NCBI GenBank assembly: GCA_900323505.1
Contig: OOIN01000004.1
Span: 124,001 to 188,000, forward strand
Direction: 5' to 3'
Length of the DNA stretch: 64,000 nucleotides
Source of the DNA: Ustilago trichophora
Lineage: Eukaryota > Basidiomycota > Ustilaginomycetes > Ustilaginales > Ustilaginaceae
This document shows, piece by piece, positions 51,073 to 62,064 of the stretch. Every line of letters starts with the position of its first letter. The first letter of the stretch is position 1. Below the pieces are notes generated by a model that saw nothing but the letters and a program-made list of their open reading frames with translations, did no database searches and was not told the DNA's origin. The position numbers and the translations under genes were made by a program.

Positions 51073-52121
51073 TCAGGCAGTGAGTGCGGCAGCAGCGTTA
51101 CTACCGGGAGCTTCTGCCATGGTGGTTGGTTCGACTTGAGTTTGTTGTTGTTTGGGGCACTCCTTTGCGATCTGTTTTTGCCAAGCACCGTTTCAAACAT
51201 ACGCATACGTAAAGCGAAGAAGCAGAGAGATAGGATGGGAGAGGGTTGGTAGTGTGAGAAGATGGGACAATGCGGAAGAAAGGGACGAGGGAATGGGAGA
51301 TGGGGGACTTACGTGACCGGTCTGGTTGCAAGAGTAGCAAGTTTTGGGCTTTCTTGCGGGGGCACCGTTGGAATTGGTGGGGAGGGAGGCTTTGCAGTCT
51401 CTTGCGAAGCTATTTGCAAAGGATAAAACGCCACTTATCATGTGGATGTCAGTATCTCTTTTCTGCTATCTTTCGCATTTTGTGGGCGAGACTTACTGAT
51501 TGGGACCGTTGCAACGACGACATCTAACCCCAGCTCCTCCCTTTACTCCTCCGAAACCACCTCCGCCATTCTTAACGGTAGCACAGTTAGCCTTGACATG
51601 ACCGGTACCACCACAACCATAGCATTTGTCCAATCCAACACTGGGACAGTTTGCTTTAACGTGACCTTTACCTCCGCAACCGTAGCATTGGCTATTGTCG
51701 ATACTGGGACAATCTTGTTTGATGTGACCCTGACCACCGCAGTTGTAGCACTGCTTGGTTTCGGTAGTTCGGGGAGCTTCACAGGAAGAGGATTCGTGTC
51801 CTGGTTGAAGACAGTTGAAACATCGTCGTCCTTCGAGACTGCAATTATCAGCTAGGTGACCCACTTCGAGATGTGAAAAGTAGAGCGGTGTATTAGACTA
51901 CTAAACTGAGAAGCATGATAGAGAAGGCGGAATAGCAAAGCGTTGGGATGAGAAACTTACGCTGACCGCAACTACTCGTTTGAGATGGAACCAGATCCGG
52001 AATCAACAGGAAACAAAAGTTGAGACGATCCAGCGAAGGGTAAGAATCGTGTTCGATGGTACGCACAAGCAGATCAGGTTGGATGTAAAACTTACACATA
52101 GCATCCCTTTCGACGAAACAT
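51073..52121 (-). CDS. GIS2: CCHC zinc-knuckle nucleic-acid binding protein (CNBP/Gis2/Byr3), five coding exons
   Basis: Exons by eye: 52096-52121, 51961-51971, 51497-51863, 51313-51409 and 51073-51171; introns of 124, 97, 87 and 141 nt, all with GTAAGT donors and AG acceptors. The spliced product is 199 residues with seven C-x2-C-x4-H-x4-C knuckles, the count usual for this family. Every splice joins inside or beside a knuckle and restores it: CYVCGQLGHLADNC is completed only by the 11 nt exon, CNGPNHFARDC by the third splice and CYSCNQTGHIAKEC by the fourth. A further intron in the 5' UTR (52130-52244) is likely. These proteins bind single-stranded DNA or mRNA, associate with translating ribosomes and affect stress granules. 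The C-terminal tail is Gln/Ala-rich. Confidence 0.92.
51961..51971 (-). other. 11 nt micro-exon of the CNBP-like gene
   Basis: TTGCGGTCAGC lies between an AG acceptor (GAGTAG) and a GTAAGT donor. It supplies the second Cys and following residues of the first zinc knuckle. Skipping it shifts the frame. Confidence 0.8.
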
Positions 52122-52644
52122 CGCGTTTACTACAACAACAACTTTCTCCGCTACCTATCCACCATCAGAAACAAAACCCCTTTTCTCCAAAGTCAGCTTC
52201 TGTCCCAGAACGCACAACAGAGTGAAAGGTGAGGAACAACTTACACTAAAGAATGTTGCACACTTGTCTGTATGTAAAGACTCTTCTGTTTGATGATGGT
52301 GAAAAGAAGGTGAAATGGATGTGGAGCTGGGGAATTGAGATTTCTTTAAACAGGTTGTCGTGTGTGCGACTGCCGAGTGACGTGCATGCAACGCAACAGC
52401 CATTGCAAAGTGTCGTGTGCAACGAGCGAAATCTGATTTAGTCACACGATCGCGCTGTGCTGCCTCAACTTTTTCACACGATACTACTGTACTGTAGTCA
52501 AGCTGACAGCTCATCCAATTTTACTCTTCTTCCTCATCGGATCGCTTCCCAAAGACCACCTCACATACATACATTTGGCTTACATCAATGTATTCAATGT
52601 ATAAAATCACATCATCTCCCAACAAAAAACGCCTATAATCTGTA
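52122..52644. other. Upstream region of the CNBP-like gene
   Basis: 523 bp. Contains a putative 5' UTR intron (52130-52244) and a double TACTGTA element (52485-52496). It also borders the AP-2 alpha stop codon. No gene supported. Confidence 0.5.
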
Positions 52645-55599
52645 CTACAATTTGCCCTGATCAATCCCCAACACAGCCAACAAGACCCTCAACAGCTCTG
52701 CACTAGCCAAATCATTCGTCGTCCTCACCGTCAACCTCGCCAACTTGGCATCTTTGTTCGGTTCCAATCTCAACAGACATCCCACTTTACCCGCATTGGC
52801 CATATGCAACACTCCAGCAGCAACACTGTTGTTGGGATTGGCATCCACTCCATCCAACACCTGCAATCGGGCGCCTTCGATGATCCTTCTCTGCCTCACC
52901 ACGTCAACTTCTCCAGCTGGAGTGAGACGGAACGAGAAGATCTTCTGTGCTTCTCGAGGAGGTCCGCCGATCTGTCTCCATCGTTCGAAAAAGTCGGTTG
53001 CTCCGAGCTGGACCGGTTCGATGAATTTCGGCATGAGGATCGGTAGGCGTACGCGGATCTCTTGCAACGATCCGGCAAGGTAGGTTACTTCCAAGATGGG
53101 TGGTAGGGTGAAGAGGTCTTTGCATTCGACCAGTACCAGCGTCTGTGCTTGGGTCATAGCGCCAAGCATGTTGGTCGGGATCTTGGGAACGGTGACGCTG
53201 AGATTGGCGGCATCTTGCGAACGAACGTTGACGGTAAACGAAGAGAAGTTGACCGCGATCTTGTTGCCAAAGTAGAGCGCGAGGCGGCCCTGGTGGCCGT
53301 GATATTCGGTTTTGAGTCCAATCTGGATTTGGCTATCTTCGTATAGAACACCTTCAGGGGCAAAGCAGAGGCGTTGGAAGAACTTGTCCGCGCCGGCCGA
53401 GAGCGGTTTGTTGCTCGAAGGGGTGGTGACGGCGGCAGGTGTGGTGGGGGCAGAATCGTGTGCGATCAGAGGTTGTTCGGAAAGCAATCCGGCATCTTCG
53501 AGTCCTGGCGTTGGTGTCGACATGTCCAAACCCTCCAATCCGGCAAGTACATTGTCTGTATCATCGTTGGCACCGTTGCGCATCGAGTCTGCTGTAACCG
53601 CCTCGCTGCGTTGACCTGCAGGAATGACAGACCCAGCATTGCCAGTTGGCATAGCTCCACCGTTGGCTTTTCCCTTTTTCAGACTCTCCAACCTCGCCTG
53701 TTCCCTCCCACGATTCGTGTCTTTGCCACCGATGATCCACGTCCTCTTATCCTCCGTGTCGGTATGTTTCTTATGCAACCGACTCAACAGCAGCGAAGAC
53801 CGCTCGGCAAAAGGAGGCATCTCGTCGCACACCGCCTGCAACAGATCGTCATCCGGCATCTCCGCCAGCGCCACATACTCGCACGCCCTCTGCTGCAACT
53901 CGGCATCCAGCACATGCCTGTACCGGTTCAGCACGTACAGAATCTGCTCTCGAATCTCGGGGAACAAGTTGAGCCACTTGACGTATGTCGAGAGCAGTAG
54001 CGCTCTTGTCGACTGCGAGCACAGATGCGATCGCGAGTGAAGCGTGTGGAACTGCTCGATTGGGCTTGCTCCCGGATCGTTGGCAATCAGATGTCCGAAT
54101 TCGCCCAAGATGTATCCACCAACTTTGATTATGTTCTCGTGGCATGTGGATGATTTCAGATGCTCAAGCACCTTTGTCGCCGCGTATTCTTGCACGTCTT
54201 CGTTGTTGACCACGATCTGGATCACTCGATACCACACCTCTTCGCTGACGTGGTCGCCCGCAGAGCTGATCAGCTGTAGGATCGTGTCGACGTACCAGCT
54301 GTACTCGGTGGCGAACTTTTCGGTGAGAATGGCGATCTTGAGCACCATCTCCTCGCGAAGCGCATAGTCGGCCACTTGCATGTACTTGAGCAGTTCCGAA
54401 ACAATCACTTTGGCGTTGGTCACATCGCACATGCTGTAGAGTAGATCGACACCTCGGCGACGCACCGAAATGTCCTTGTCTCGCAGCGAAAGGATGATGG
54501 TGCTCTGATGCATCTTGATGGGTTCCAGGCTCTCGGCGCATGCCGCAAGGTGCGCCATGGTGTCGAGACCGAGGTAGCGCACGTTGGTCTCGCGGGAGAG
54601 GATGAAGCGGCCGAGCAGGACAGCTGCTTTTGCGACCACGGGTGATTCTGTGTCGAGCTGGATCGCCAGGTTGATCGCCTCGAAGAGGATAGCGTTCTGC
54701 GCGTTGTTGTGTTGCACGTTCTTTGGGCTGTCCTGTGAGTTGTTGATAATGGTATCCAGTACGGTCTCGATCGTTCGGCGCAGCGTTGGGTCGTCTGGGC
54801 TAGGATAGTACTGCAGCAGACGCAACAGCTTGACTTGCAGCCATGGGATGGGCACCTTGTAGTAGACGTATTCCGTTGTAAAATCGTTCTCCACTACGAT
54901 CCTGTGCATTCGGTACACCGCCTTCTGATACGAGCTGGAAAAGGCCTCTGGATGGTCTTGCGCCATGGCCATGACCAAGCTCGTCACGGCGAGAGCAACA
55001 CCGAGATTGTCATCGTCCATGATGGCAATGATGCGCAATGCCCAATCCTCTGCTGGAATCACTTCTGGATGTTTGCGGTACAATCGGAGCAGCGTCAACG
55101 CCGCCTTTTTCTTGACAAAGCTCCTCGACGTCGGCGAGATCAGCAGACGGTGTACATCACCTGCTAGCGCCTCGGCCATCTCCTTTCCACCGATATTTGC
55201 AATCGCATGTAGCGCCAAGCAATTGCTGACCTCGCTGATCTCGTCCAAGTCTTTACGGATCGAGTTGACCACCAGTCGAACAATGTCAGAGTTCTCGTGC
55301 ATTAGCAGCGTGATGGCGAGGTAGCCGATCTGCTTTTCCGAATACTTGCTGCTAGAGATCAGGTTGACTGCCTCCATGTGACCAATGTCGACTTGGTAGC
55401 CGAGAATGTAGGTGAAGACGATCTTGGAGAGATACTTTTTCTTTTGGTAACCATCCAGCTGGCCTTCTTTGAACTTGGCACGGATATGGGCCATCTCTTT
55501 GTTGATTCGACGCTCTTCGAGCTCGCGAACGCGACATGCTCGAAGGTCGGCAATGTACTGCGTCAAACCTCGCATTGAGGATGACGAGTTGGATGTCAT
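52645..55599 (-). CDS. APL3: AP-2 complex alpha-adaptin
   Basis: 984 residues, ATG at 55599, single exon. Large subunit of the AP-2 clathrin adaptor at the plasma membrane, which links cargo, PtdIns(4,5)P2 and clathrin in endocytosis. The trunk (about 1-620) begins MRGLTQYIADLRACRVRELE and keeps the lipid-binding Lys cluster in GYQKKKYLSKIVF at 53-55; armadillo-like helices continue through NAQNAILFEAINLAI and YLGLDTMAHLAA. A Gly/Ser/Thr-rich hinge (about 640-735) leads to the C-terminal ear (about 740-984), with a beta-sandwich (EGVLYEDSQIQIGLKTEYHG) and platform (ATDFFERWRQIGGPPREAQK). Full family length. Its 3' end lies 523 bp from the CNBP-like start. Confidence 0.96.
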   Translation of the reverse strand: MTSNSSSSMRGLTQYIADLRACRVRELEERRINKEMAHIRAKFKEGQLDGYQKKKYLSKIVFTYILGYQVDIGHMEAVNLISSSKYSEKQIGYLAITLLMHENSDIVRLVVNSIRKDLDEISEVSNCLALHAIANIGGKEMAEALAGDVHRLLISPTSRSFVKKKAALTLLRLYRKHPEVIPAEDWALRIIAIMDDDNLGVALAVTSLVMAMAQDHPEAFSSSYQKAVYRMHRIVVENDFTTEYVYYKVPIPWLQVKLLRLLQYYPSPDDPTLRRTIETVLDTIINNSQDSPKNVQHNNAQNAILFEAINLAIQLDTESPVVAKAAVLLGRFILSRETNVRYLGLDTMAHLAACAESLEPIKMHQSTIILSLRDKDISVRRRGVDLLYSMCDVTNAKVIVSELLKYMQVADYALREEMVLKIAILTEKFATEYSWYVDTILQLISSAGDHVSEEVWYRVIQIVVNNEDVQEYAATKVLEHLKSSTCHENIIKVGGYILGEFGHLIANDPGASPIEQFHTLHSRSHLCSQSTRALLLSTYVKWLNLFPEIREQILYVLNRYRHVLDAELQQRACEYVALAEMPDDDLLQAVCDEMPPFAERSSLLLSRLHKKHTDTEDKRTWIIGGKDTNRGREQARLESLKKGKANGGAMPTGNAGSVIPAGQRSEAVTADSMRNGANDDTDNVLAGLEGLDMSTPTPGLEDAGLLSEQPLIAHDSAPTTPAAVTTPSSNKPLSAGADKFFQRLCFAPEGVLYEDSQIQIGLKTEYHGHQGRLALYFGNKIAVNFSSFTVNVRSQDAANLSVTVPKIPTNMLGAMTQAQTLVLVECKDLFTLPPILEVTYLAGSLQEIRVRLPILMPKFIEPVQLGATDFFERWRQIGGPPREAQKIFSFRLTPAGEVDVVRQRRIIEGARLQVLDGVDANPNNSVAAGVLHMANAGKVGCLLRLEPNKDAKLARLTVRTTNDLASAELLRVLLAVLGIDQGKL

Positions 55600-57128
55600 G
55601 GTGGCTATGTGACGGGGTCTTGCTATCCTCGACGGTCAGTAGTTGTTGATGCGTGGGAAACGAGTGCGGTTGGCGCCTCTCAGCCACCAAGGATGATGCT
55701 TGCAGATTTGCACCAGCTCAGTGACGCGATACGATGACTGCGATGATTTCTAGTTGGTCAAGAGTAAGCGAAGACCCGAGCTGTATGTCGATGGTACCTT
55801 CAACAAAGAGATGTCGGTATTGGGATCGCAAGGTGGAGGTCGCACCGCTCTGTCCAACTAGCTGCTTTTGAAGCTACAGCAAATCAGCGTCTGCGCTTCG
55901 ACAGCGATGGTGGTGGTGGTGAGGTGTCAAGATGTAAAAGAGACTGGAAAGACCGTTGGATTGTGATAGAAGGGAGTCGTGAAACAAACGATGATGAGTT
56001 GGAGAAGAAGAGACACAACATAGGCAAAAGGAAATCACGAACGCCGCGTGTGCTGTGCTGTGCCCCGCAACCTGTTGGAACGGCGCCAAAATGCCGAGCA
56101 AAGTCAACACAAAGGGGCGCTGTGTTGGATTTTTCGGATTCACCGAAGCTCCTTTTTTTTCTGTACAGTACGCGGCCCGTGCTCGTTCTTCCAACTCGCT
56201 CCTCCTGATCTATTCGCTTGCCCCCTTTGTCCAGCAGTTTCCAAAGTCACCAGCGATACTGTAAGTAAGAGAAGAAGAGAAGCTCAAGAAGCTTGAATAG
56301 CGTGAGTGACAATTCAAGACCTCAGGAGTGTTAAAGTAAACTATCTGAGATTTTCGAAAGAGTGGTCGCGGTGAATGCAGGGCAAAGGCCCAATATTTCA
56401 TGCTCGCTAGCCACTTGATCCTCAACCTCCCTGCTCTGCCTGACACAATCCAGCAGGTCGGAATGGGAGGCCTCGCTCGTCAATGATTGGTTGAGACCCT
56501 GAACACAATCCCTAGTTGCTCATTCATGCTTCAAACGACTACGAAGGATCCCTCGAACTCGTCGTCTGCCCAGCTCCTCATTTCCCGCCCTCACGGTCTC
56601 ATTCTACTCTTCCTCTTCATCATCGCACACACAGACACACACATCTCCACACATCTACAGACCCCGAAACACCAATATGGACTTTGGAAAGTTGTTCTGG
56701 ATATAGCACGACGTCGAATGGAAGATATTCGGTAACATGACCTGAGTACAGGTACTGCACATTCCCTTTCCCCGTCGCGCCCCATCGAGACCAGTCGATG
56801 TGGAACACCTTGGAGACGAGAAAAAGAGTGGAAAGCCAGAATGCAAAAACATCGGTGAAAGAATCGACTCTACGCCGCCGCTGGGTGGAAAAAAAGAAGT
56901 TCGATCAAAGATGCGCTGCACTGACACTCCTCGCCAAGGTGCACATCGGTCGAACGCGACAAGACGGCGGGGATGCGAGACGAAAGCGACGGCCTCCAAA
57001 TGACGTGGGGGACACAGGAAACGAATGGGAAGGAAAAAGGTTAAGAGGAAAGTCATGGAAGCAAAGGGTGGGAAGACGGAGGTTGGCGGATAGGGGAAAC
57101 TTTTTCTTTCAATCTGTACTCTGCTCGT
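55600..57128. other. 1.5 kb intergenic stretch between AP-2 alpha and 14-3-3
   Basis: Upstream of the AP-2 alpha gene and downstream of the 14-3-3 gene. One TACAGTA element at 56164-56170 within CTGTACAG. Short open frames near 56620-57056 on the minus strand overlap in several frames and show no recognisable family. Confidence 0.5.
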
Positions 57129-58318
57129 TTAGGCAGCCTCCTCACCCTTGGCCTCAGCAGCCGGAGCGTCAGCAGCGGCAGCCTCGGCGGGCTTCTCGGA
57201 ATCTTGCATGTCCGAGGTCCAGAGGGTAAGGTTGTCACGGAGGAGCTGCATGATGAGGGTCGAGTCCTTGTAGCTCTCCTCGGAGAGGGTGTCGAGCTCG
57301 GCGATGGCGTCGTCGAAGGCCTGCTTGGCGAGGTGGCAAGCGCGGTCGGGGCTGTTCAAGATCTCGTAGTAGAAGACCGAGAAGTTAAGGGCAAGACCAA
57401 GGCGGATGGGGTGGGTAGGGGGGAGCTCAGTGACGGCAACGTCCGAAGCGGCCTTGTAAGCCTCGAGCGACTTGTCGGCAGAGTCCTTGCGCTTGTCGCC
57501 GGTGGCAAACTCGGCGAGGTATCGGTGGTAGTCACCCTTCCTGTTGAGTTGCGTAAAGGTAGAAGAGAGAGAGAGAGGGAGAACAAAGAAAATCAAGTCA
57601 GTTGGTCAAGTCCGGAATCGTTGACCGGTGTCACGCGACGCTTCCAACTTGTCCTTTGGAAAAGACATGTGGAAACGCTGCTCGAGAGCTTTCGAAAGGA
57701 CAATACGTACATCTTGTGGTAGAAGACCTTGCTCTCACCCGAGGCGGCAGAAGGGATGAGGTGCTTGTCCAAAACGTCGAGGATGTCCTCGCAGATCTGA
57801 GCGAGCTCGGCCTCGATCTTCTCGCGGTAGGTCTTGATCATCGAGACTTGGGTCTCGTTGCCCTTGGACTCCTCCTTCTGCTCGATGGAGGAGACGATGC
57901 GCCACGAGGCACGGCGGGCACCAATAACGTTCTTGTAGGCGACCGAGAGAAGGTTGCGCTCCTCGACGGTGAGCTCCTGATCGGAGGAAGCGACGCGCTT
58001 CATGTTCTCAACCATCTCTGTGTGGAAAGCAAAGCAAAAAAAAAAGGAACAGTCGTAGAGGCAGAAAAGTCAGGTTGCGGTTCAGAATGCACGAACTTGA
58101 CTAGAAGACCTCGTTTCTTCGCTTGGAGTAGCATTCTGATCGATCTCGATCATTTGGCCGCCGAGTGCTGCCAACGATGTTTCAATGCAGGCTTGCACTG
58201 CCAAAGCAGGTCAGAAACAGAGATCTTTGCTCTAGTTTTTTGGGCACTTACCCTCGTATCGCTCAGCCTGCTCGGCGAGCTTGGCGAGGTAGACGGAGTC
58301 CTCTCGAGATTCAGGCAT
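57129..58318 (-). CDS. BMH1: 14-3-3 protein, three exons
   Basis: Exons 58252-58318, 57711-58017 and 57129-57540; introns of 234 nt (GTAAGT donor) and 170 nt (GTACGT donor), both ending in AG. The spliced product is 261 residues. Splices restore [18 protein letters not shown] and [16 protein letters not shown]. Other family marks: [20 protein letters not shown] with the basic phosphopeptide pocket residues, [19 protein letters not shown], and [20 protein letters not shown]. 14-3-3 dimers bind phosphoserine/threonine partners and regulate signalling, polarity and cell cycle. The variable C-terminal tail is Ala/Glu-rich. With only one copy in view, BMH1 versus another paralogue cannot be told. 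Confidence 0.95.
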
Positions 58319-61300
58319 TGTGAAGTTTGGTTATGAAAAAGTTCTAGGAAAAGAAGTAAGAAAGCTGCTCGAGGTGAGCTCGAAGCGAATGGCAATGCAA
58401 AGAAAGGGTCAGCAGCTGTACACTTCATGATCAGAGACAAAGGGAAGTCACCATCCAGAACAGTATCACAGAAGATGGCGGTGATTGACGATGTCCGTGA
58501 GAAGCATGCAGCATTGCCAGAAACTGCCATTGTTACAGTTGATCCGCATGTGCACAGCCGCATTTGTCGACGCCGTTGCTATGATAGGATGCTGCGTCGG
58601 AGGTATATCAAGACAACAAAGATGCAGATCTCGACACCGAACAACAAGGCGAGCAGTGACAAGAACACTGGCAACAATGACGACGGATAACATGTGCACC
58701 GGTAATGACGTGTGCTGTAGAACGTTTCGAGTGGCGATGATCAATGTTTTCACTTGATATGAACCCTTGATCAGTGCATTATAGAGGGCTGAGCGGATTA
58801 CGACATTGATTAGGTCGACGACGGAGGCCAATGTCGATGAGACCTTTTGATTGAACGGTGTAGATGTGATTGCTTGGGACTGTGCTCGAGATTTGCTGAT
58901 TTGGGATGCTGATCATGTTGACGGAATGGCGAAGCAGTGGTGACGAGAAGACAGTGGCGTGTGTAGGACGAGCGTGGCGAAGGGCTGGATGTCGAGTGGA
59001 TAAAGAAGGAGGGGGACGGAGGGGGACGTATTCTGGATGTGGAAGTGAGAGGGGACTGGAAGGATACTCACCCTGAGCTGAACAGGTGGATGCAGATGGA
59101 TGATGGTCAAAGTGACACAAGCGGAGAGAGTGATGGATGATGATGGTAGTGGTGGTGGGCGTGGGTGAAAGGCGGATGATGATAACGAGCTTTGGAAGGT
59201 GTGAGCAGCGGTTTGTTGGCAGTGCTGCGACGCGGACAGACAGACGAGTGAGAGCGAACCAATTGGGGCGGCGTGGTGCGTGCGGATGAGCGGATAGACA
59301 CACACATACACACACACAAACCAGCTCAAGAAAGGGGACGCGCCAAAGTGCGGATGCGGCGCAAGCTGGATTACAAGTAAGTGTACAGTAACTACACAGT
59401 GTAAATTGAATTTTCTACCGCCGAGAGTTGAGCACCTCACCATCAAATGACACTGTTCTAGTGGCGCACAAGCGCGACCGACAATGGAATCCCAAGGGGA
59501 GCAGAGAGAATACAAATTCCACCCACCCTTTTTTGAAATTGTAAGGTGCAGTGAGTGCGTCGTGTGTGTCTGTGTGTGTTGGCTTGAAACGCGCCCTTCA
59601 AGGAAGCAGCGGTAGAAGGACAGAGAAACAAGGGAAAAAAAAGGGAGGCGGGCACAAACAGGGTGAGACAGCGCGACGAAAAAAAAGCAAGGAGAAGGGA
59701 AACGAGCGTGGAGCGTGTTGGATCGGATTCGTGATTTCAAATGAATTCTAGTCCGGTAGATTCAAAATCGAGTTTCTATAATCGGGGGGGGGGGGGCGTT
59801 CAGGGAGGAAAAAAGGGAAAGGAAGGGAGACAGACTGGCAGGCGACATGCGCTTACATCCAACATCATGGCACACAGCACAGCACAGCACGACACAGCAC
59901 AATACAGCGATCCGCGGAGAGGCAAAGTGAAAGGGGCATTAGCAGCATCAAGCGACTGCTTGCTTGCTATGATTTGAATGCTTTTTCGCCCAATTTCACA
60001 ATCACATACACATACACATACACATACATATACACACACACACATACAGATACTGTATACACACACTCCCTTTGAATGCTGACTGACTGGCCGGCTGGCT
60101 GGCTGGCAAGAAAGCGCGACGGATGCCTGTCTGATGTTGCCGAGAGGCGCGAATGTGCTGGTTGAAGAACTTATGAAAGGTCGCGCGAGACTGAAGAGGG
60201 GCTAAATCGGTGAGACTAGACTGATCGACTGCCTCTTTTTCTGTGATTTCTCATTGCGTGCAAATGTACAGTATATCTCTATCTGCATCTTTGCGTCGGC
60301 TTGTGCGTCTGTGCTGCGAGAGTGTCTAGTACAGTATATGTTATGTGTGCCTGTGCGCACAAGAAACGATGATTTCAAGCCACCTTGCTTTCCATTTCAA
60401 ACTCGTCCCCTTGATCCTCGGCCAAAAGCAAGAGAGCTTTCTTCTGCACGAGCCCATCCTCTAGCTGCATTGTATCTCGGCCTGCGGACGGAGATCAGCA
60501 AGCCCTTCCCTTCTCTAGCTGGATGAGCTGACGCTTTTCCTTTTTTTTTGTATTCCACATCGAGAAAAGGTGACATCTACAAAAAAGAATATTGGAACAA
60601 CTGCAGATCCCTCTTTCTATTTACAGCTGGCATGATCTTTACAAGAAAAAAATCAAAAGGTCACTGCTTCATATCTTCGGCCAAGTTTCTACTTGTGCTT
60701 TCATTTCTCTCTCTCTCTCTCCCCTCTGTGAGAAATCACACGGAACACTTTGATGAAGGCGCAGCTAACTCTCTCCTCTCTCTTGGTGAATACAAATCTT
60801 GTATTGCTCCCAAGCCGATCTGGACCTCTTTTTGCACCTGGAGGCAGCTATTCCCTTGCTGTCTCTCCGCAATACAAGGACGCCGATCAAGGATCATCGT
60901 CTTAACTGATTCGAACAACACAGACTGGTCGGGATCTCAAGTTTCACAGAGTCTCCAACACAGACAGAAACAAGAGAACGGGTTTTGATCTCGAGACGAT
61001 AAGGCGCTTCCTCCGCAAGTACTAGGTATTGTAGTGTCTTTGCCAAGAGAAGGGCTGACGGCGTGGGGCCCATCTCCTTTTTCAAGCGGTTGTGGGAGGC
61101 TCTATCCGCGATCCATTGAATATACTCTGTGCCTGATGAGCCCTGTTTTGCCATCTGCTTTTTCACGCTTGCCAGCGAGCCTCGGGAGGATACGTCGACG
61201 ATAGCATTGCAGTAAGTTCTGCACTGCAGTCAGCTGCTTCAGAGTGAAAGCTGTTCAAAAGAGAGAGTCCCCCCGAAATGGCCGTGTCGCGTGCCAAATC

Positions 61301-62064
61301 GGACGCAATGGTTGGAGAGTGGGAGCGGTACTGTACTGTACTGTACTGTACTGTACAGTAGTGTACATGGCAACAAGTTGTCCCGTGCGCACAGCCCTCG
61401 ACGCGTCTTCTCAGCTGTTTCGATCAAGAGCAAAGACGGGGCGGATCTCTGGGAAGAAAGAGATGCCACATGGCTCTGGAACTGCCCCAAAACCCTTTGC
61501 CCACTTCTCGCACGATATTTTCAAGGTAGAAAGTCTAACAACGTCAGATTTGGCCTTTCGCGAAATGCTTCTTCCCCGAGTTCAACAACACACAGTACTG
61601 AGCCAAATGATGATCATGACCTAATCGAGAGGCGGTAATTCTCTGGACAATGTCGAGTTGATGTTTGACAATGTCGGTAATGAAGGATAGAATTCGCAGT
61701 CTTGAATTCTTCCAAAAAGGCTCTGGTTCGACGATTCGCAGCTAACACAGACCAACAAATCAGGGCATTGTATATGCGAAGACCGGACGTTCACAGTGAA
61801 AGCGGGCACAGAAGCATTAATGGACAAGGAAAATGCGATGCAAAAAGGAAAGCTGAGAACCGGTAAGAGTTGGCATTTGCGCAAAAAGGGCGGACAGAAT
61901 GCAGGTATTAGATGCTAAGAAGAGAGAGAGTGCGTTTGTGTGTGTGTGTGTGCGGGTAGAGGGTGGAGGGTGGATCGACTACTTTACGCAACCCAGACTA
62001 GCATGCTTGATACGCGCCAGTCTCGAAGTTGAGCGCATGTCGAAGAAGAAAAAAGGGTGGCGCT
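58319..62064. other. 3.7 kb gene-poor stretch between 14-3-3 and Ran
   Basis: Upstream of the 14-3-3 gene and downstream of Ran. Holds a G-run (59786-59797), CATACA repeats (60003-60050), a CTGG repeat (about 60089-60106), a CT tract (60705-60723), TACTGTA/TACAGTA elements at 59384, 60051, 60267 and 60330, and a tandem array of the motif at 61327-61360. A minus-strand frame (60894-61157 from an internal ATG) of about 87 codons has a less biased composition but no family match. No gene supported. Confidence 0.5.
61327..61360. repeat. Tandem array of the GTACT unit
   Basis: Five overlapping TACTGTA steps followed by one TACAGTA, so the array ends in a palindromic flip. It is the densest occurrence of the recurrent intergenic motif. 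Confidence 0.85.

Noticed and set aside
60630..60986. Plus-strand frame with a signal-peptide-like hydrophobic stretch and several Cys
   Set aside because: The hydrophobic stretch is the translation of a CT repeat; no family resemblance and no sign of transcription.
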